Below are positions 1 to 8,066 of a stretch of DNA of 11,074 bases, piece by piece (positions within the stretch are counted from its first letter, which is position 1; each line of letters begins with the position of its first letter). A program made the position numbers and the translations under genes. Source of the DNA: Stenotrophomonas_A sp035539015 (GTDB lineage Bacteria > Pseudomonadota > Gammaproteobacteria > Xanthomonadales > Xanthomonadaceae); NCBI GenBank assembly GCA_035539015.1, contig DATLJF010000039.1:1-11074 (forward strand). Reading direction: 5' to 3'. A model generated the notes under the pieces. It saw only the letters and a list, made by a program, of their open reading frames with translations. It was not told where the DNA came from and did no database searches.

Positions 1-688
1 TCCGTTGCAGCGTTTCCCGGTGCGCGGGGTGATCTGGTACCAGGGCGAAACCAACGCCAAGCTCGCCAACAACGCCGCTGTGCGCTATCGCGAGCAGTTC
101 CCGGCCATGATCCAGGCCTGGCGCGCCGAGCGCGGCCAGCCGCAGCTGCCGTTCCTGTGGGTGCAGCTGGCCAACTTCGACGACAAGTCCGACCAGGGCG
201 ATGTCAGCCCGTGGGCGCTGCTGCGCGAGTCGCAATCCAAGACCTTGTCGCTGCCGGCCACCGGCCAGGCGGTGACCATCGATATCGGCAACCGCGACGA
301 CATCCACCCGACCAACAAGCGCGACGTCGGCCATCGCCTGGCGTTGGCGGCACGCCATGTGGCCTACGGCGAACAGCTCGTCCACAGCGGTCCGGTGTTC
401 TCCGGCGCCCAGTTCGGCGGTGGTAGCGCCACGCTGGCGTTCGAGCTGCAGGGCAGTGCGCTGGCGGTGCGCGGCGGCGGTGACCTGCAGGGCTTCGCGC
501 TGGCCGGCGCCGACCACAAGTTCCATCCGGCGCAGGCGCGCATCGACGGCGACCGTGTGGTGGTGCGCAGCGACGCGGTCAAGCAGCCGGTGGCGGTGCG
601 CTATGCCTGGGCCGGCAGCCCGGCGGCCGCCAACCTGGTCAATCGCGAGCAGCTGCCTGCTTCGCCCTTCCGATCCGACAGCTGGTAA
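1..688 (+). CDS. SGNH-family acetylesterase, C-terminal part (sialate O-acetylesterase-like; probably CE20 xyloglucan acetylesterase)
   Basis: The gene is cut by the window's left edge. The reading frame is already open at base 2, and the first visible residues (PLQRFPVRGVIWYQGETNA) belong inside the domain. The TTG at base 5 is therefore not the start. Two SGNH-hydrolase blocks are visible: the WYQGETN block, and DDIHPTNKRDVGH, whose D-x-x-H (codons 296-307) carries the catalytic Asp and His. The nucleophilic Ser lies upstream and cannot be checked. After it comes a beta-rich C-terminal region typical of sialate O-acetylesterase-like proteins. The family removes O-acetyl esters from sugars. 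Because galactosidase, xylosidase and fucosidase genes follow after only 15 bp, I infer that acetylated xyloglucan side chains are the substrate, as described for CE20 in Xanthomonas citri. The family call is firm; the substrate rests on context. Confidence 0.85.
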   Translation, partial: PLQRFPVRGVIWYQGETNAKLANNAAVRYREQFPAMIQAWRAERGQPQLPFLWVQLANFDDKSDQGDVSPWALLRESQSKTLSLPATGQAVTIDIGNRDDIHPTNKRDVGHRLALAARHVAYGEQLVHSGPVFSGAQFGGGSATLAFELQGSALAVRGGGDLQGFALAGADHKFHPAQARIDGDRVVVRSDAVKQPVAVRYAWAGSPAAANLVNREQLPASPFRSDSW

Positions 689-703
689 ACGGAGACTTCC
701 CGC

Positions 704-2404
704 ATGACGCAATCCTCTTCCCGCCGTGGCCTGCGCCACCTGGCCTTGCCGGCGGCGCTGCTGCTGGCCTTGTCCGCCTGCCAGCGTGCCGAGCAAGCCA
801 CGCCTGCCGCTGCTGGCGCCACGCCCGCTGCCACCGCACCGGCGCAGGCCGCGCCGGCCAAGCAGGCGCCGATCCCGCAGCTACTCAGTAAAGACGGCAA
901 GCACACGCTGTTGGTCGACGGCAAGCCGTACCTGATCCTCGGCGCGCAGGTGAACAACTCCAGCAACTATCCGGCCGCGCTGGAACAGGTGTGGCCGGCG
1001 ATGGCCGACATCGGCCCCAATACCGTGCAGGTGCCGATCGCCTGGGAACAGATCGAAGCCGAAGAAGGCAAGTTCGATTTCTCCTTCGTCGATACGTTGC
1101 TGGCGCAGGCGCGCGAGCACGACGTGCGACTGGTGCTGCTGTGGTTCGGCACCTGGAAGAACAATGGCCCGGCGTACACCCCGCATTGGGTGAAGACCGA
1201 CAACAAACGCTTCCCGCGCGTCGTCACCGCCGATGGCCGCAGCATCGGCTCGCTGTCGCCGTTGGGCAAGCAGACGCTGGAAGCCGACCGCAAGGCGTTC
1301 GTCGCCTTGATGAAGCACCTCAAGCAGGCCGACCCGCAGCGCACCGTGATCATGGTGCAACCGGAGAATGAGCCCGGCACCTACGGCAGCGTGCGCGATT
1401 TCTCGCCGATGGCGCAGGAAGCGTTCAACGGCGCGGTGCCCGATGAGCTGGTCAAGAAGATGGGCAAGCAGCCGGGCACCTGGTCGCAGGTGTTCGGCGC
1501 CGATGCCGACGAGTTCTTCCACGCCTGGCACATCGGCCGCTTCATAGACCAGGTCGCCGAGGCGGGCAAGGCCGAGTATCCGCTGCCGATGTACGTCAAC
1601 GCGGCGCTGCGCGGGCCGTTCAATCCCGGACAGCCGGGCAAGTACGCCAGCGGCGGACCGACCGACAACGTGCTCGATGTGTGGAAGGCGGCCGGCCCGC
1701 ATATCGACCTGCTCGCCCCGGACATCTACATGCCCGAGTACCTGATGTACACCACGGTGCTGGATCGTTACGCGCGTGCGGACAACCCGCTGTTCGTCGC
1801 CGAAACCGGCAACAAGCCCGAATACGCGCGCTATTTGTTCCCGACCCTGGGCCATGACGGCATCGGCTGGTCGGCCTTCGGCATCGACTACACGCGCTAC
1901 AGCAATTTCCCGCTGGGCGCCAAGAACGTGGACAAGGAAACGCTGGCGCCGTTCGCGCTCGGCTATCGCCTGGTCAAGCTCGGCCTGCCGGCGTTCGCGC
2001 AGGCCTCCAGCGAAGGCAAGTTGCATGGCGTGGCCGAGCAACCCGGCCAGGCGGTGCAGGAGATTGCGCTCAATGAGCGCTGGTCGGCGACGGTGACCTA
2101 TGGCGTGCCGCAGTTCTGGTACCAGGGCGAGCCGCCGGGCAACCCCGAGCCAGTCGGCGCGGCACTGATCGCCGAGTTGGGCCCGGACGAGTTCCTGGTC
2201 ACCGGCTACCACGCCCGCGTCACCCTGCATCCGGCCAGCGCGGCCACCGCGAACATGGTCTACGACCGGGTCGAGGAAGGGCATTACGACGCCGACGGCA
2301 ACTGGGTGTTCCAGCGCAACTGGAACGGCGACCAGACCGACTACGGGGTGAACTTCTCCAGCGCCGACACGCTGCTGAAGATCAAGCTGGCCACCTGGGA
2401 ATAA
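704..2404 (+). CDS. GH35 beta-galactosidase, lipoprotein, probably acting on xyloglucan oligosaccharides
   Basis: A 566-residue protein. The N-terminus has basic residues (RR at 7-8), a hydrophobic stretch and a lipobox LSAC with Cys26. Gln at +2 suggests sorting to the outer membrane. An Ala/Pro-rich linker runs to about residue 58. A (beta/alpha)8 glycosidase domain of clan GH-A follows, starting near LLVDGKPYLILGAQ. The likely acid/base is E223 in QPENEPG and the likely nucleophile is E367 in FVAETGN. The C-terminal third resembles the DUF5597 domain of this GH35 subgroup. Known relatives, such as the Cellvibrio japonicus enzyme, remove galactose from xyloglucan oligosaccharides. The start is ATG 704, with GGAGA at 691-695 placed 8 nt before it. 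The gene follows the esterase by 15 bp and precedes the GH31 gene by 59 bp. GH35 membership is secure; beta-galactosidase activity on xyloglucan is inferred from family and context. Confidence 0.9.
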   Translation: MTQSSSRRGLRHLALPAALLLALSACQRAEQATPAAAGATPAATAPAQAAPAKQAPIPQLLSKDGKHTLLVDGKPYLILGAQVNNSSNYPAALEQVWPAMADIGPNTVQVPIAWEQIEAEEGKFDFSFVDTLLAQAREHDVRLVLLWFGTWKNNGPAYTPHWVKTDNKRFPRVVTADGRSIGSLSPLGKQTLEADRKAFVALMKHLKQADPQRTVIMVQPENEPGTYGSVRDFSPMAQEAFNGAVPDELVKKMGKQPGTWSQVFGADADEFFHAWHIGRFIDQVAEAGKAEYPLPMYVNAALRGPFNPGQPGKYASGGPTDNVLDVWKAAGPHIDLLAPDIYMPEYLMYTTVLDRYARADNPLFVAETGNKPEYARYLFPTLGHDGIGWSAFGIDYTRYSNFPLGAKNVDKETLAPFALGYRLVKLGLPAFAQASSEGKLHGVAEQPGQAVQEIALNERWSATVTYGVPQFWYQGEPPGNPEPVGAALIAELGPDEFLVTGYHARVTLHPASAATANMVYDRVEEGHYDADGNWVFQRNWNGDQTDYGVNFSSADTLLKIKLATWE

Positions 2405-2463
2405 TTCATCGGCGCGCCGGCCACGCCGCCGCGCCTCTCACGCATTACCGATAGGGAGTGAAC

Positions 2464-5334
2464 ATGGACAACCGCAACTTCGCAATCCAGGCACGCCGCC
2501 GTCCGCTGGCGCAAGGCCTGGCGATCTCGCTGGCGTGGCTGGCGCTGGCCGGTGGCGCTGGCGCGCAGCAGGTCGATCGCAACGCCGACGGCGTAGTGGT
2601 GCATCCGGCCAAGGCCGGGGCGGCAGCCGTGCGCCTGCAGGTGGTGGACGACAACATCATCCGCGTCAGCGCCGATCCGCAGGGCGATTTCCAGCGTTCG
2701 GCCAGCCTGATGCGCGCCGACACCGGCAAGCCGGTGCCGGCCTTCCAGATCGCTGAGCAGGACGGCGAAGTGCAGTTGAAGGCTGCGCAGGTCACCGCGC
2801 ATGTGTCCACCGCCGACGGCCACGTGCGCTTCACCGACGCTGCTGGCAAGGAACTGCTGTCCGAAGTGGCCGGCGGCCGCAGCTTCACCCCGATCAAGGT
2901 CGATGGCGCCAGCGGGCTGCTCAGCACGCGCCAGCGCTTCGCCTCGCCGGACGACGAAAAGATCTACGGCTTCGGCCAGCACCAACAGGGCTGGATGAAC
3001 CAGAAGGGCCGCAATGTCGAGCTGCTCCAGAGCAACATCGACCTGGCGGTGCCGTTCCTGGTGTCCAGCCGCAACTACGGCATCCTCTGGGACAACAACT
3101 CCATTACCCGCCTGGGCGACCCGCGCGGCCTGCAGCCGCTGGATGCTTCGCTCAAGCTGTATGACGCCAAGGGCAAGCCGGGCGCGCTGACCGCGCGCTA
3201 CTTCGTCGATGGCAAGCAGGTGGTCGAGCGCCGCGAGAACCGCATCGACTACCAGTACATCAAGGACCTGGCCAAGTTCCCGGCCAAGGGCAAGCCGGCC
3301 AAGGAAGCGCGTGGCGTGGTCAGCTGGGAAGGCGACATCGAAGCCAGGACCGGCGGCGAACATACCTTCTCGCTGTACTCCAGCGAATACGCCAAGCTGT
3401 GGGTGGACGGCAAGCTGGTGCTGGACCGCTGGCGCCAGAACTGGAACCCGTGGCACCACGAGTTCGCCCTGCAGCTGGAGCCGGGCAAGCGCCACCACGT
3501 CAAGGTCGAGTGGAACCTGATCGACCCCAGCTACATCGCGCTGCTGCACCGCGATCCGCTGCCGGCGGCCGAAGCCAAGGACCTCTCGCTTTGGTCCGAG
3601 GCAGGCCAGATGATCGACTACTACTTCGTCGCCGGCGCCAACGCCGACCAGGTCATCGGCGGCTATCGCGAGCTGACCGGCAAGGCCGTGCTGCTGCCGA
3701 AGTGGGCCTACGGCTTCTGGCAGAGCCGCGAGCGCTACAAGAACCAGCAGGAGATGGAAGACGTGGTGGCCGAATACCGCCGCCGCAACCTGCCGCTGGA
3801 CAACATCGTGCTGGACTGGTCGTACTGGCCGGTGGATGCATGGGGTTCGCACGATTTCGACAAGAAGTTCTGGCCCGACCCGGATGCGATGGTCAAGTAT
3901 TTCCATGACCACCACACCCAGCTGATGATCTCGATCTGGCCGAAGTTCTATCCCAATACGGATAACTACAAGGAGCTGGCGGCCAAGGGCTACATGTTCA
4001 CCAAGAACGTGGAAGCCGGCGAGCTGGACTGGATCGGCAACGGTTACCTCAACGCCTTCTATGACCCGTTCGCGGTCGAGGCGCAGAAGATCTACTGGCG
4101 CCAGATCAACGAAAAGCTCAACAGCAAGGGCATCGATGCCTGGTGGATGGACGCCGACGAGCCGGATATCCATTCCAACCTCGACGTGGACACCCGCAAG
4201 GAGCGCCTGACCCCGAACGCGCTCGGCAGCTCCACCGAGTACTTCAACGCCTATCCGCTGCCGCATACCCATGGCGTCTACGAAGGCGACCGCGAGGCCG
4301 ACAACAAGCGCGTGTTCATCCTCTCGCGCAAGGGCTATGCCGGTACCCAGCGCAATGCGGTGGCGGTGTGGAGCGGTGACATCGTCTCGCGTTGGGACAA
4401 CATGAAGGAGCAGATCAGCGCTGGCGTGAACGTCTCGATGTCGGGCCTGCCGAACTGGACGTTCGATATCGGCGGCTTCTCGGTGGAGAAGCGCTACGAG
4501 AACCAGGACCCGGCGCACCTGCCGGAATGGCGCGAGCTGCAGACGCGCTGGTTCCAGTTCGGCGCCTTCGTGCCGCTGTTCCGTTCGCACGGCCAGTTCC
4601 CGTACCGCGAGATCTGGAACGTCGCCCCCGAAGGCACCCCGTACTACGCCTCGATGGCCTACTACGACCGCCTGCGTTCGACCCTGTTGCCCTACATCTA
4701 CACCCTGGCCGGTGATACCTATCACCATGACGGGGTGATGATGCGCGGGCTGATGATGGACTTCCCGAACGATCCCAAGGTAGCCGACCTCAACGATGAG
4801 TATCTGTTCGGGCCGGCCTTCCTGGTCGCGCCGGTGACCGAGTTCGGCGCCACCTCGCGCCCGGTCTACCTGCCGGCGGGCAGCTCGTGGCTGGATTTCT
4901 ACAGCGGCAAGCGCTACGAGGGCGGCCAGACCCTCACCGCCGCCGCGCCGATCGAGCGCATGCCGCTGTTCGTGCGTGCCGGTGCCATCGTGCCGACCGG
5001 CCCGGTGCGGCAGTACGTCGACGACAAGGCCGACGCGCCGCTGACGATCGTGGTCTACACCGGCGCCGATGGCCAATTCTCGCTGTACGAGGACGATGGC
5101 AAGGGCTACGGCTACGAGCAAGGTGAGTTCAGCCGCATCCCGCTGCACTGGGACGAGGCCAAGGGCGAGCTGCGGATTGGCGCCCGCGAAGGCCAGTGGC
5201 CGGGCATGCAGGCCAAGCGCACGCTGCAGGTACGCTTTGTGGGCGGTGAACGCGCCGATGCCGGCGAACTGGAGCCCAAGGCCGATGCCAAGGTGCAGTA
5301 CAGCGGCAAGGCGCTCGTGGTGAAGCGCAAGTAA
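2464..5334 (+). CDS. GH31 alpha-xylosidase with inserted PA14 domain
   Basis: A 956-residue exported enzyme that should release alpha-1,6-xylose from the non-reducing end of xyloglucan oligosaccharides. Residues 1-34 form a signal peptide (RRR at 11-13, hydrophobic core, AGA before Gln35), probably Sec; RRPL at 12-15 leaves Tat possible. Next come an N-terminal beta-sandwich, a PA14 domain at roughly 245-366 (GGEHTFSLYSSEYAKLWVDG), the catalytic barrel from LPKWAYGFWQS (411-420), and C-terminal beta domains including a DUF5110-like part near 855-925. The GH31 signature WWMDADEP puts the nucleophile at D563; WSGDI gives the likely acid/base D639. The PA14 insert is a hallmark of bacterial xyloglucan-specific GH31 alpha-xylosidases, where it helps bind longer oligosaccharides. 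I chose ATG 2464, with AGGGAG at 2453-2458 and a 5-nt gap. The in-frame GTG at 2458 overlaps that ribosome site. The next gene begins 12 bp after the stop. Confidence 0.93.
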   Translation: MDNRNFAIQARRRPLAQGLAISLAWLALAGGAGAQQVDRNADGVVVHPAKAGAAAVRLQVVDDNIIRVSADPQGDFQRSASLMRADTGKPVPAFQIAEQDGEVQLKAAQVTAHVSTADGHVRFTDAAGKELLSEVAGGRSFTPIKVDGASGLLSTRQRFASPDDEKIYGFGQHQQGWMNQKGRNVELLQSNIDLAVPFLVSSRNYGILWDNNSITRLGDPRGLQPLDASLKLYDAKGKPGALTARYFVDGKQVVERRENRIDYQYIKDLAKFPAKGKPAKEARGVVSWEGDIEARTGGEHTFSLYSSEYAKLWVDGKLVLDRWRQNWNPWHHEFALQLEPGKRHHVKVEWNLIDPSYIALLHRDPLPAAEAKDLSLWSEAGQMIDYYFVAGANADQVIGGYRELTGKAVLLPKWAYGFWQSRERYKNQQEMEDVVAEYRRRNLPLDNIVLDWSYWPVDAWGSHDFDKKFWPDPDAMVKYFHDHHTQLMISIWPKFYPNTDNYKELAAKGYMFTKNVEAGELDWIGNGYLNAFYDPFAVEAQKIYWRQINEKLNSKGIDAWWMDADEPDIHSNLDVDTRKERLTPNALGSSTEYFNAYPLPHTHGVYEGDREADNKRVFILSRKGYAGTQRNAVAVWSGDIVSRWDNMKEQISAGVNVSMSGLPNWTFDIGGFSVEKRYENQDPAHLPEWRELQTRWFQFGAFVPLFRSHGQFPYREIWNVAPEGTPYYASMAYYDRLRSTLLPYIYTLAGDTYHHDGVMMRGLMMDFPNDPKVADLNDEYLFGPAFLVAPVTEFGATSRPVYLPAGSSWLDFYSGKRYEGGQTLTAAAPIERMPLFVRAGAIVPTGPVRQYVDDKADAPLTIVVYTGADGQFSLYEDDGKGYGYEQGEFSRIPLHWDEAKGELRIGAREGQWPGMQAKRTLQVRFVGGERADAGELEPKADAKVQYSGKALVVKRK

Positions 5335-5346
5335 GGGGAACCCTGG

Positions 5347-7731
5347 ATGGCCTTGGAACTGAGTCGACGCGAACTGTGCAAGGCCATGGGCGTGGGGGCC
5401 GCAGCGATTGCTGCGGCCCCCGCGGCGCTGGCGGCCCGGTCGGATGAAAGTCCTCGTCAGGTGCCGCCACCGGTGGCGCCCGAGGGCGAATTGGTGCTGT
5501 GGTACGAGCGCCCGGCCACCGAGTGGGTGGAAGCGTTGCCGGTCGGCAACGGTCGCCTCGGTGCGATGGTGTGGGGCGGGCTGGCGCACGAGCGCCTGCA
5601 GCTCAACGAAGACACGCTCTACGCCGGCGGCCCCTACGACGCCACCAATCCGCAAGCGCTGGCGTCCTTGCCCAAGGTGCGCGAGCTGGTGTTCAACGGG
5701 CGCTACGCCGAGGCCGAGAAATTGGCCGATGAAGGCATGCTCTCGCGCCCGCTCAAGCAGATGCCATACCAACCGTTGGCCGACCTGCTGCTGGATTTCG
5801 ACCGCGCCGACGGCGCGGCAGGCTATCGGCGTGAGCTGGACCTGGATACCGCCACCGCCACCACGCGCTTCCGTTCGGATGGGCGCAATCATCTGCGCGA
5901 GGTGTTTGTCTCGCCCGACGCGCAATGCATCGTGGTGCGACTGAGCACCGACAAGCCCGGTGGCATTTCGCTGCGCGTGGGCGTGGATAGTCCGCAGGAA
6001 GGCGAGGTGATCGCCGATGGCGACGGGCTGTTGTTCGCCGGGCGCAATGCCGGCCGCAACGGGATCGAGGGCAAGCTGAGTTTCGCCTTGCGTGTATTGC
6101 CGTTGGCCAAGGGCGGCAAGGTCTCTGTGCGCGGTGGCCGCATTCGCGTCGAAGGTGCCGACGAACTGGTGTTGCTGTTGTCTGCGGCGACCAGCTACAA
6201 GCGCTTCGACGATGTCAGCGGCGATCCGCTGGCGATCACCGCGGCACAGATTTCCGCTGCTCGCAAGCTGCCCTACGCCAAGCTGCGCGAAGATCATCTG
6301 CGGGCGCATCGCACCCTGTTCCGGCGCGTGGCCATCGATCTGGGCCGCAGCGAGGCGATGCAACGGCCCACCGACGAACGCGTACGCGCCTTCGCCGCCG
6401 GTGGCGACCCGCAGCTGGCCGCGCTCTACCACCAGTACGGCCGCTACCTGCTGATCTGCAGCTCGCGTGCCGGCAGCCAGCCGGCCAATCTGCAGGGCAT
6501 CTGGAACGAGCTGATGTCGCCGCCGTGGGAGAGCAAGTACACGGTCAACATCAACACCGAAATGAACTACTGGCCGGCCGAAGCCAACGCACTGCACGAG
6601 TGCGTCGAGCCGCTGGAGCGGATGCTGTTCGAGCTGTCCGAGACCGGTGCGCATACAGCGCGTGCGATGTACGACGCACCGGGCTGGGTGGTGCACAACA
6701 ACACCGACCTGTGGCGTTCGGCCGGGCCGATCGATGGCGCGCAATGGAGCCTGTGGCCGACCGGCGGCGCCTGGCTGCTGCAGCAGTTGTGGGACCGTTG
6801 GGACTATGGCCGCGACCTGGCCTATCTGCAGAAGGTCTATCCGCTGTTCAAGGGCGCGGCCACGTTCTTCATCGCCACCCTGGTGCGCGACCCCGGCACC
6901 GGGGCAATGGTGACCAATCCATCGATCTCGCCGGAAAACCAGCATCCCTTCGGCGCCGCACTGTGCGCAGGGCCGACGATGGACGCGCAGATCCTGCGCG
7001 ACCTGTTCGCCCAATGCATCGCGATGGCCAAGCTGCTGGGTGTGGATGCCGAGTTCGCCCAGCAACTGGCCAGCTTGCGCGAGCAACTGCCGCCGAACCG
7101 CATTGGCAAGGCGGGGCAGTTGCAGGAATGGCAGCAGGATTGGGACATGGAAGCGCCGGAGATCCACCATCGGCATGTGTCGCATCTATATGCATTGCAT
7201 CCGTCGAGCCAGATCAACCTGCGCGACACTCCGGCACTGGCGGCAGCGGCGCGCCGATCGCTGGAGATTCGCGGCGACAATGCCACCGGGTGGGGGATTG
7301 GCTGGCGCTTGAACCTGTGGGCGCGCTTGCGCGACGGCGAGCATGCGTACCGGATCCTGCAATTGTTGCTGGCGCCGGAGCGCAGTTATCCGAACCTGTT
7401 CGACGCCCATCCGCCGTTCCAGATCGACGGCAATTTCGGTGGCACCTCGGGCATCACCGAGATGTTGTTGCAGAGTTGGGGCGGCAGCGTATTCCTGCTG
7501 CCGGCCTTGCCGAAGGCCTGGGCACAGGGCGAGGTGCATGGGTTGCGGGTGCGCGGTGCGGCGGCGGTGGACCTGCGCTGGTCCGGCGGGGTGTTGGCCG
7601 AGGCGACGTTGCGCAGCGAGAAGGGCGGGCGCTATGAGCTGGTGTATGGCGAGCAGGTGCTGGCGTTCGACTTGAAGGCCGGCAAGGAGAAGCGGGTGCG
7701 GTTTGATGGGGGGCGGTTGGTCGCTGCTTAG
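5347..7731 (+). CDS. GH95 alpha-L-fucosidase with twin-arginine signal
   Basis: A 794-residue enzyme expected to remove alpha-1,2-linked L-fucose from xyloglucan side chains; some GH95 members act on L-galactose. The N-terminus SRRELCK (6-12), a weakly hydrophobic Ala-rich stretch and ALA before Ala30 fit a Tat signal peptide, implying export in folded form to the periplasm. The GH95 N-terminal beta domain starts at LWYERPATEWVEALPVGNGRLGAM. The (alpha/alpha)6 barrel carries residues that align with known GH95 active sites: N401 and N403 in VNINTEMNYWPAE, general acid E530 in SPENQ, and D694 in FQIDGN. A C-terminal beta-sandwich follows. The start is ATG 5347 with AAGGGG (5333-5338) overlapping the upstream stop codon, so translation is probably coupled to the GH31 gene. 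It is the last gene of the operon on this side. Fucosidase versus L-galactosidase cannot be settled by eye. Confidence 0.92.
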   Translation: MALELSRRELCKAMGVGAAAIAAAPAALAARSDESPRQVPPPVAPEGELVLWYERPATEWVEALPVGNGRLGAMVWGGLAHERLQLNEDTLYAGGPYDATNPQALASLPKVRELVFNGRYAEAEKLADEGMLSRPLKQMPYQPLADLLLDFDRADGAAGYRRELDLDTATATTRFRSDGRNHLREVFVSPDAQCIVVRLSTDKPGGISLRVGVDSPQEGEVIADGDGLLFAGRNAGRNGIEGKLSFALRVLPLAKGGKVSVRGGRIRVEGADELVLLLSAATSYKRFDDVSGDPLAITAAQISAARKLPYAKLREDHLRAHRTLFRRVAIDLGRSEAMQRPTDERVRAFAAGGDPQLAALYHQYGRYLLICSSRAGSQPANLQGIWNELMSPPWESKYTVNINTEMNYWPAEANALHECVEPLERMLFELSETGAHTARAMYDAPGWVVHNNTDLWRSAGPIDGAQWSLWPTGGAWLLQQLWDRWDYGRDLAYLQKVYPLFKGAATFFIATLVRDPGTGAMVTNPSISPENQHPFGAALCAGPTMDAQILRDLFAQCIAMAKLLGVDAEFAQQLASLREQLPPNRIGKAGQLQEWQQDWDMEAPEIHHRHVSHLYALHPSSQINLRDTPALAAAARRSLEIRGDNATGWGIGWRLNLWARLRDGEHAYRILQLLLAPERSYPNLFDAHPPFQIDGNFGGTSGITEMLLQSWGGSVFLLPALPKAWAQGEVHGLRVRGAAAVDLRWSGGVLAEATLRSEKGGRYELVYGEQVLAFDLKAGKEKRVRFDGGRLVAA

Positions 7732-7757
7732 AGCCCGGTTGCTTTGTTTTTCCGTGC

Positions 7758-7873
7758 GGCGTCCGGGGCCGTGCCCTTGCCCGGGGGACGCCAAGTACTG
7801 CATCCCTGCGTGTCTCGTTGGGCGACGTCCCTGTCGCCCAACGCCCCCGGGCAAGGGCACGGCCCCGAACGCC
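7758..7873. repeat. 116-bp nested inverted-repeat element
   Basis: Arms at 7758-7787 and 7844-7873 are reverse complements at 29 of 30 positions; the one mismatch is the third base of the left-arm run GTCCGG. Inside, 7816-7826 and 7833-7843 form a perfect 11-bp stem around the loop GTCCCT and abut the right arm directly. The left arm can also fold on itself, because GGCGTCC (7758-7764) pairs with GGACGCC (7786-7792), so alternative structures compete. It starts 27 bp after the fucosidase stop and could end or stabilise the operon transcript, though no U-tract follows the right arm. It looks like a dispersed intergenic element (REP- or MITE-like), but only one copy is in the window. Confidence 0.8.
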
Positions 7874-7907
7874 CGATAGAAGGCCGCGGTGTTTGGGGGG
7901 GGCAAGA

Positions 7908-7925
7908 GCCAGTGCCAGTGCCAGG
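7908..7925. repeat. Short tandem repeat, three 6-bp units
   Basis: GCCAGT, GCCAGT, GCCAGG lie head to tail, just after a run of eight G at 7895-7902. Both tracts are prone to length change by slippage. No gene covers them. Confidence 0.7.
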
Positions 7926-7950
7926 GCACAATCAATCGTCTGGTGAAGAG

Positions 7951-7986
7951 CCCCCCTCTGTTGAGGGGGGCGCGGCGACAGCCGCG
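7951..7986. repeat. Two adjacent hairpins
   Basis: CCCCCCTC (7951-7958) pairs perfectly with GAGGGGGG (7963-7970) around TGTT. Directly after it, CGCGGC (7971-7976) pairs with GCCGCG (7981-7986) around GACA. No T-tract follows, so this is not a classical terminator. The second hairpin overlaps the start of the 92-bp module that follows. Confidence 0.7.
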
Positions 7987-8066
7987 GGGGAGAGGCAAGG
8001 TAGAAGTGGGGGCCCGAAGTTTGCGCAGCAAACTTTGGGGGCGCAGCCCGCGTAGCGGGATGTGTC
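7975..8066. repeat. 92-bp hairpin module, copy 1
   Basis: This is the first of two direct copies in exact 92-bp register. It opens with a 29-bp block (7975-8003) that matches copy 2 at 28 of 29 positions, then GGGGCCC (8009-8015), a perfect 8-bp hairpin (AAGTTTGC 8017-8024 with GCAAACTT 8028-8035), a second block TTGGGGGCGCAGCC (8035-8048), and a small hairpin CCCGC/GCGGG (8047-8059). I see no coding signal. It may be part of a dispersed Xanthomonas intergenic repeat. Confidence 0.8.

Noticed and set aside
881..2284. A 467-codon minus-strand frame opposite the GH35 gene
   Set aside because: Same codon-bias shadow, in the complementary register of a gene with clear catalytic motifs.
2458..2460. 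GTG as the xylosidase start
   Set aside because: It overlaps the ribosome site AGGGAG that is well placed for ATG 2464.
2341..7185. A 1614-codon open frame on the minus strand across the xylosidase and most of the fucosidase gene
   Set aside because: Both sense genes lie in the same register (the 12-bp gap keeps it), and the antisense frame stays open simply because TTA, CTA and TCA codons are avoided in this GC-rich genome. The translation shows no domain or plausible composition.
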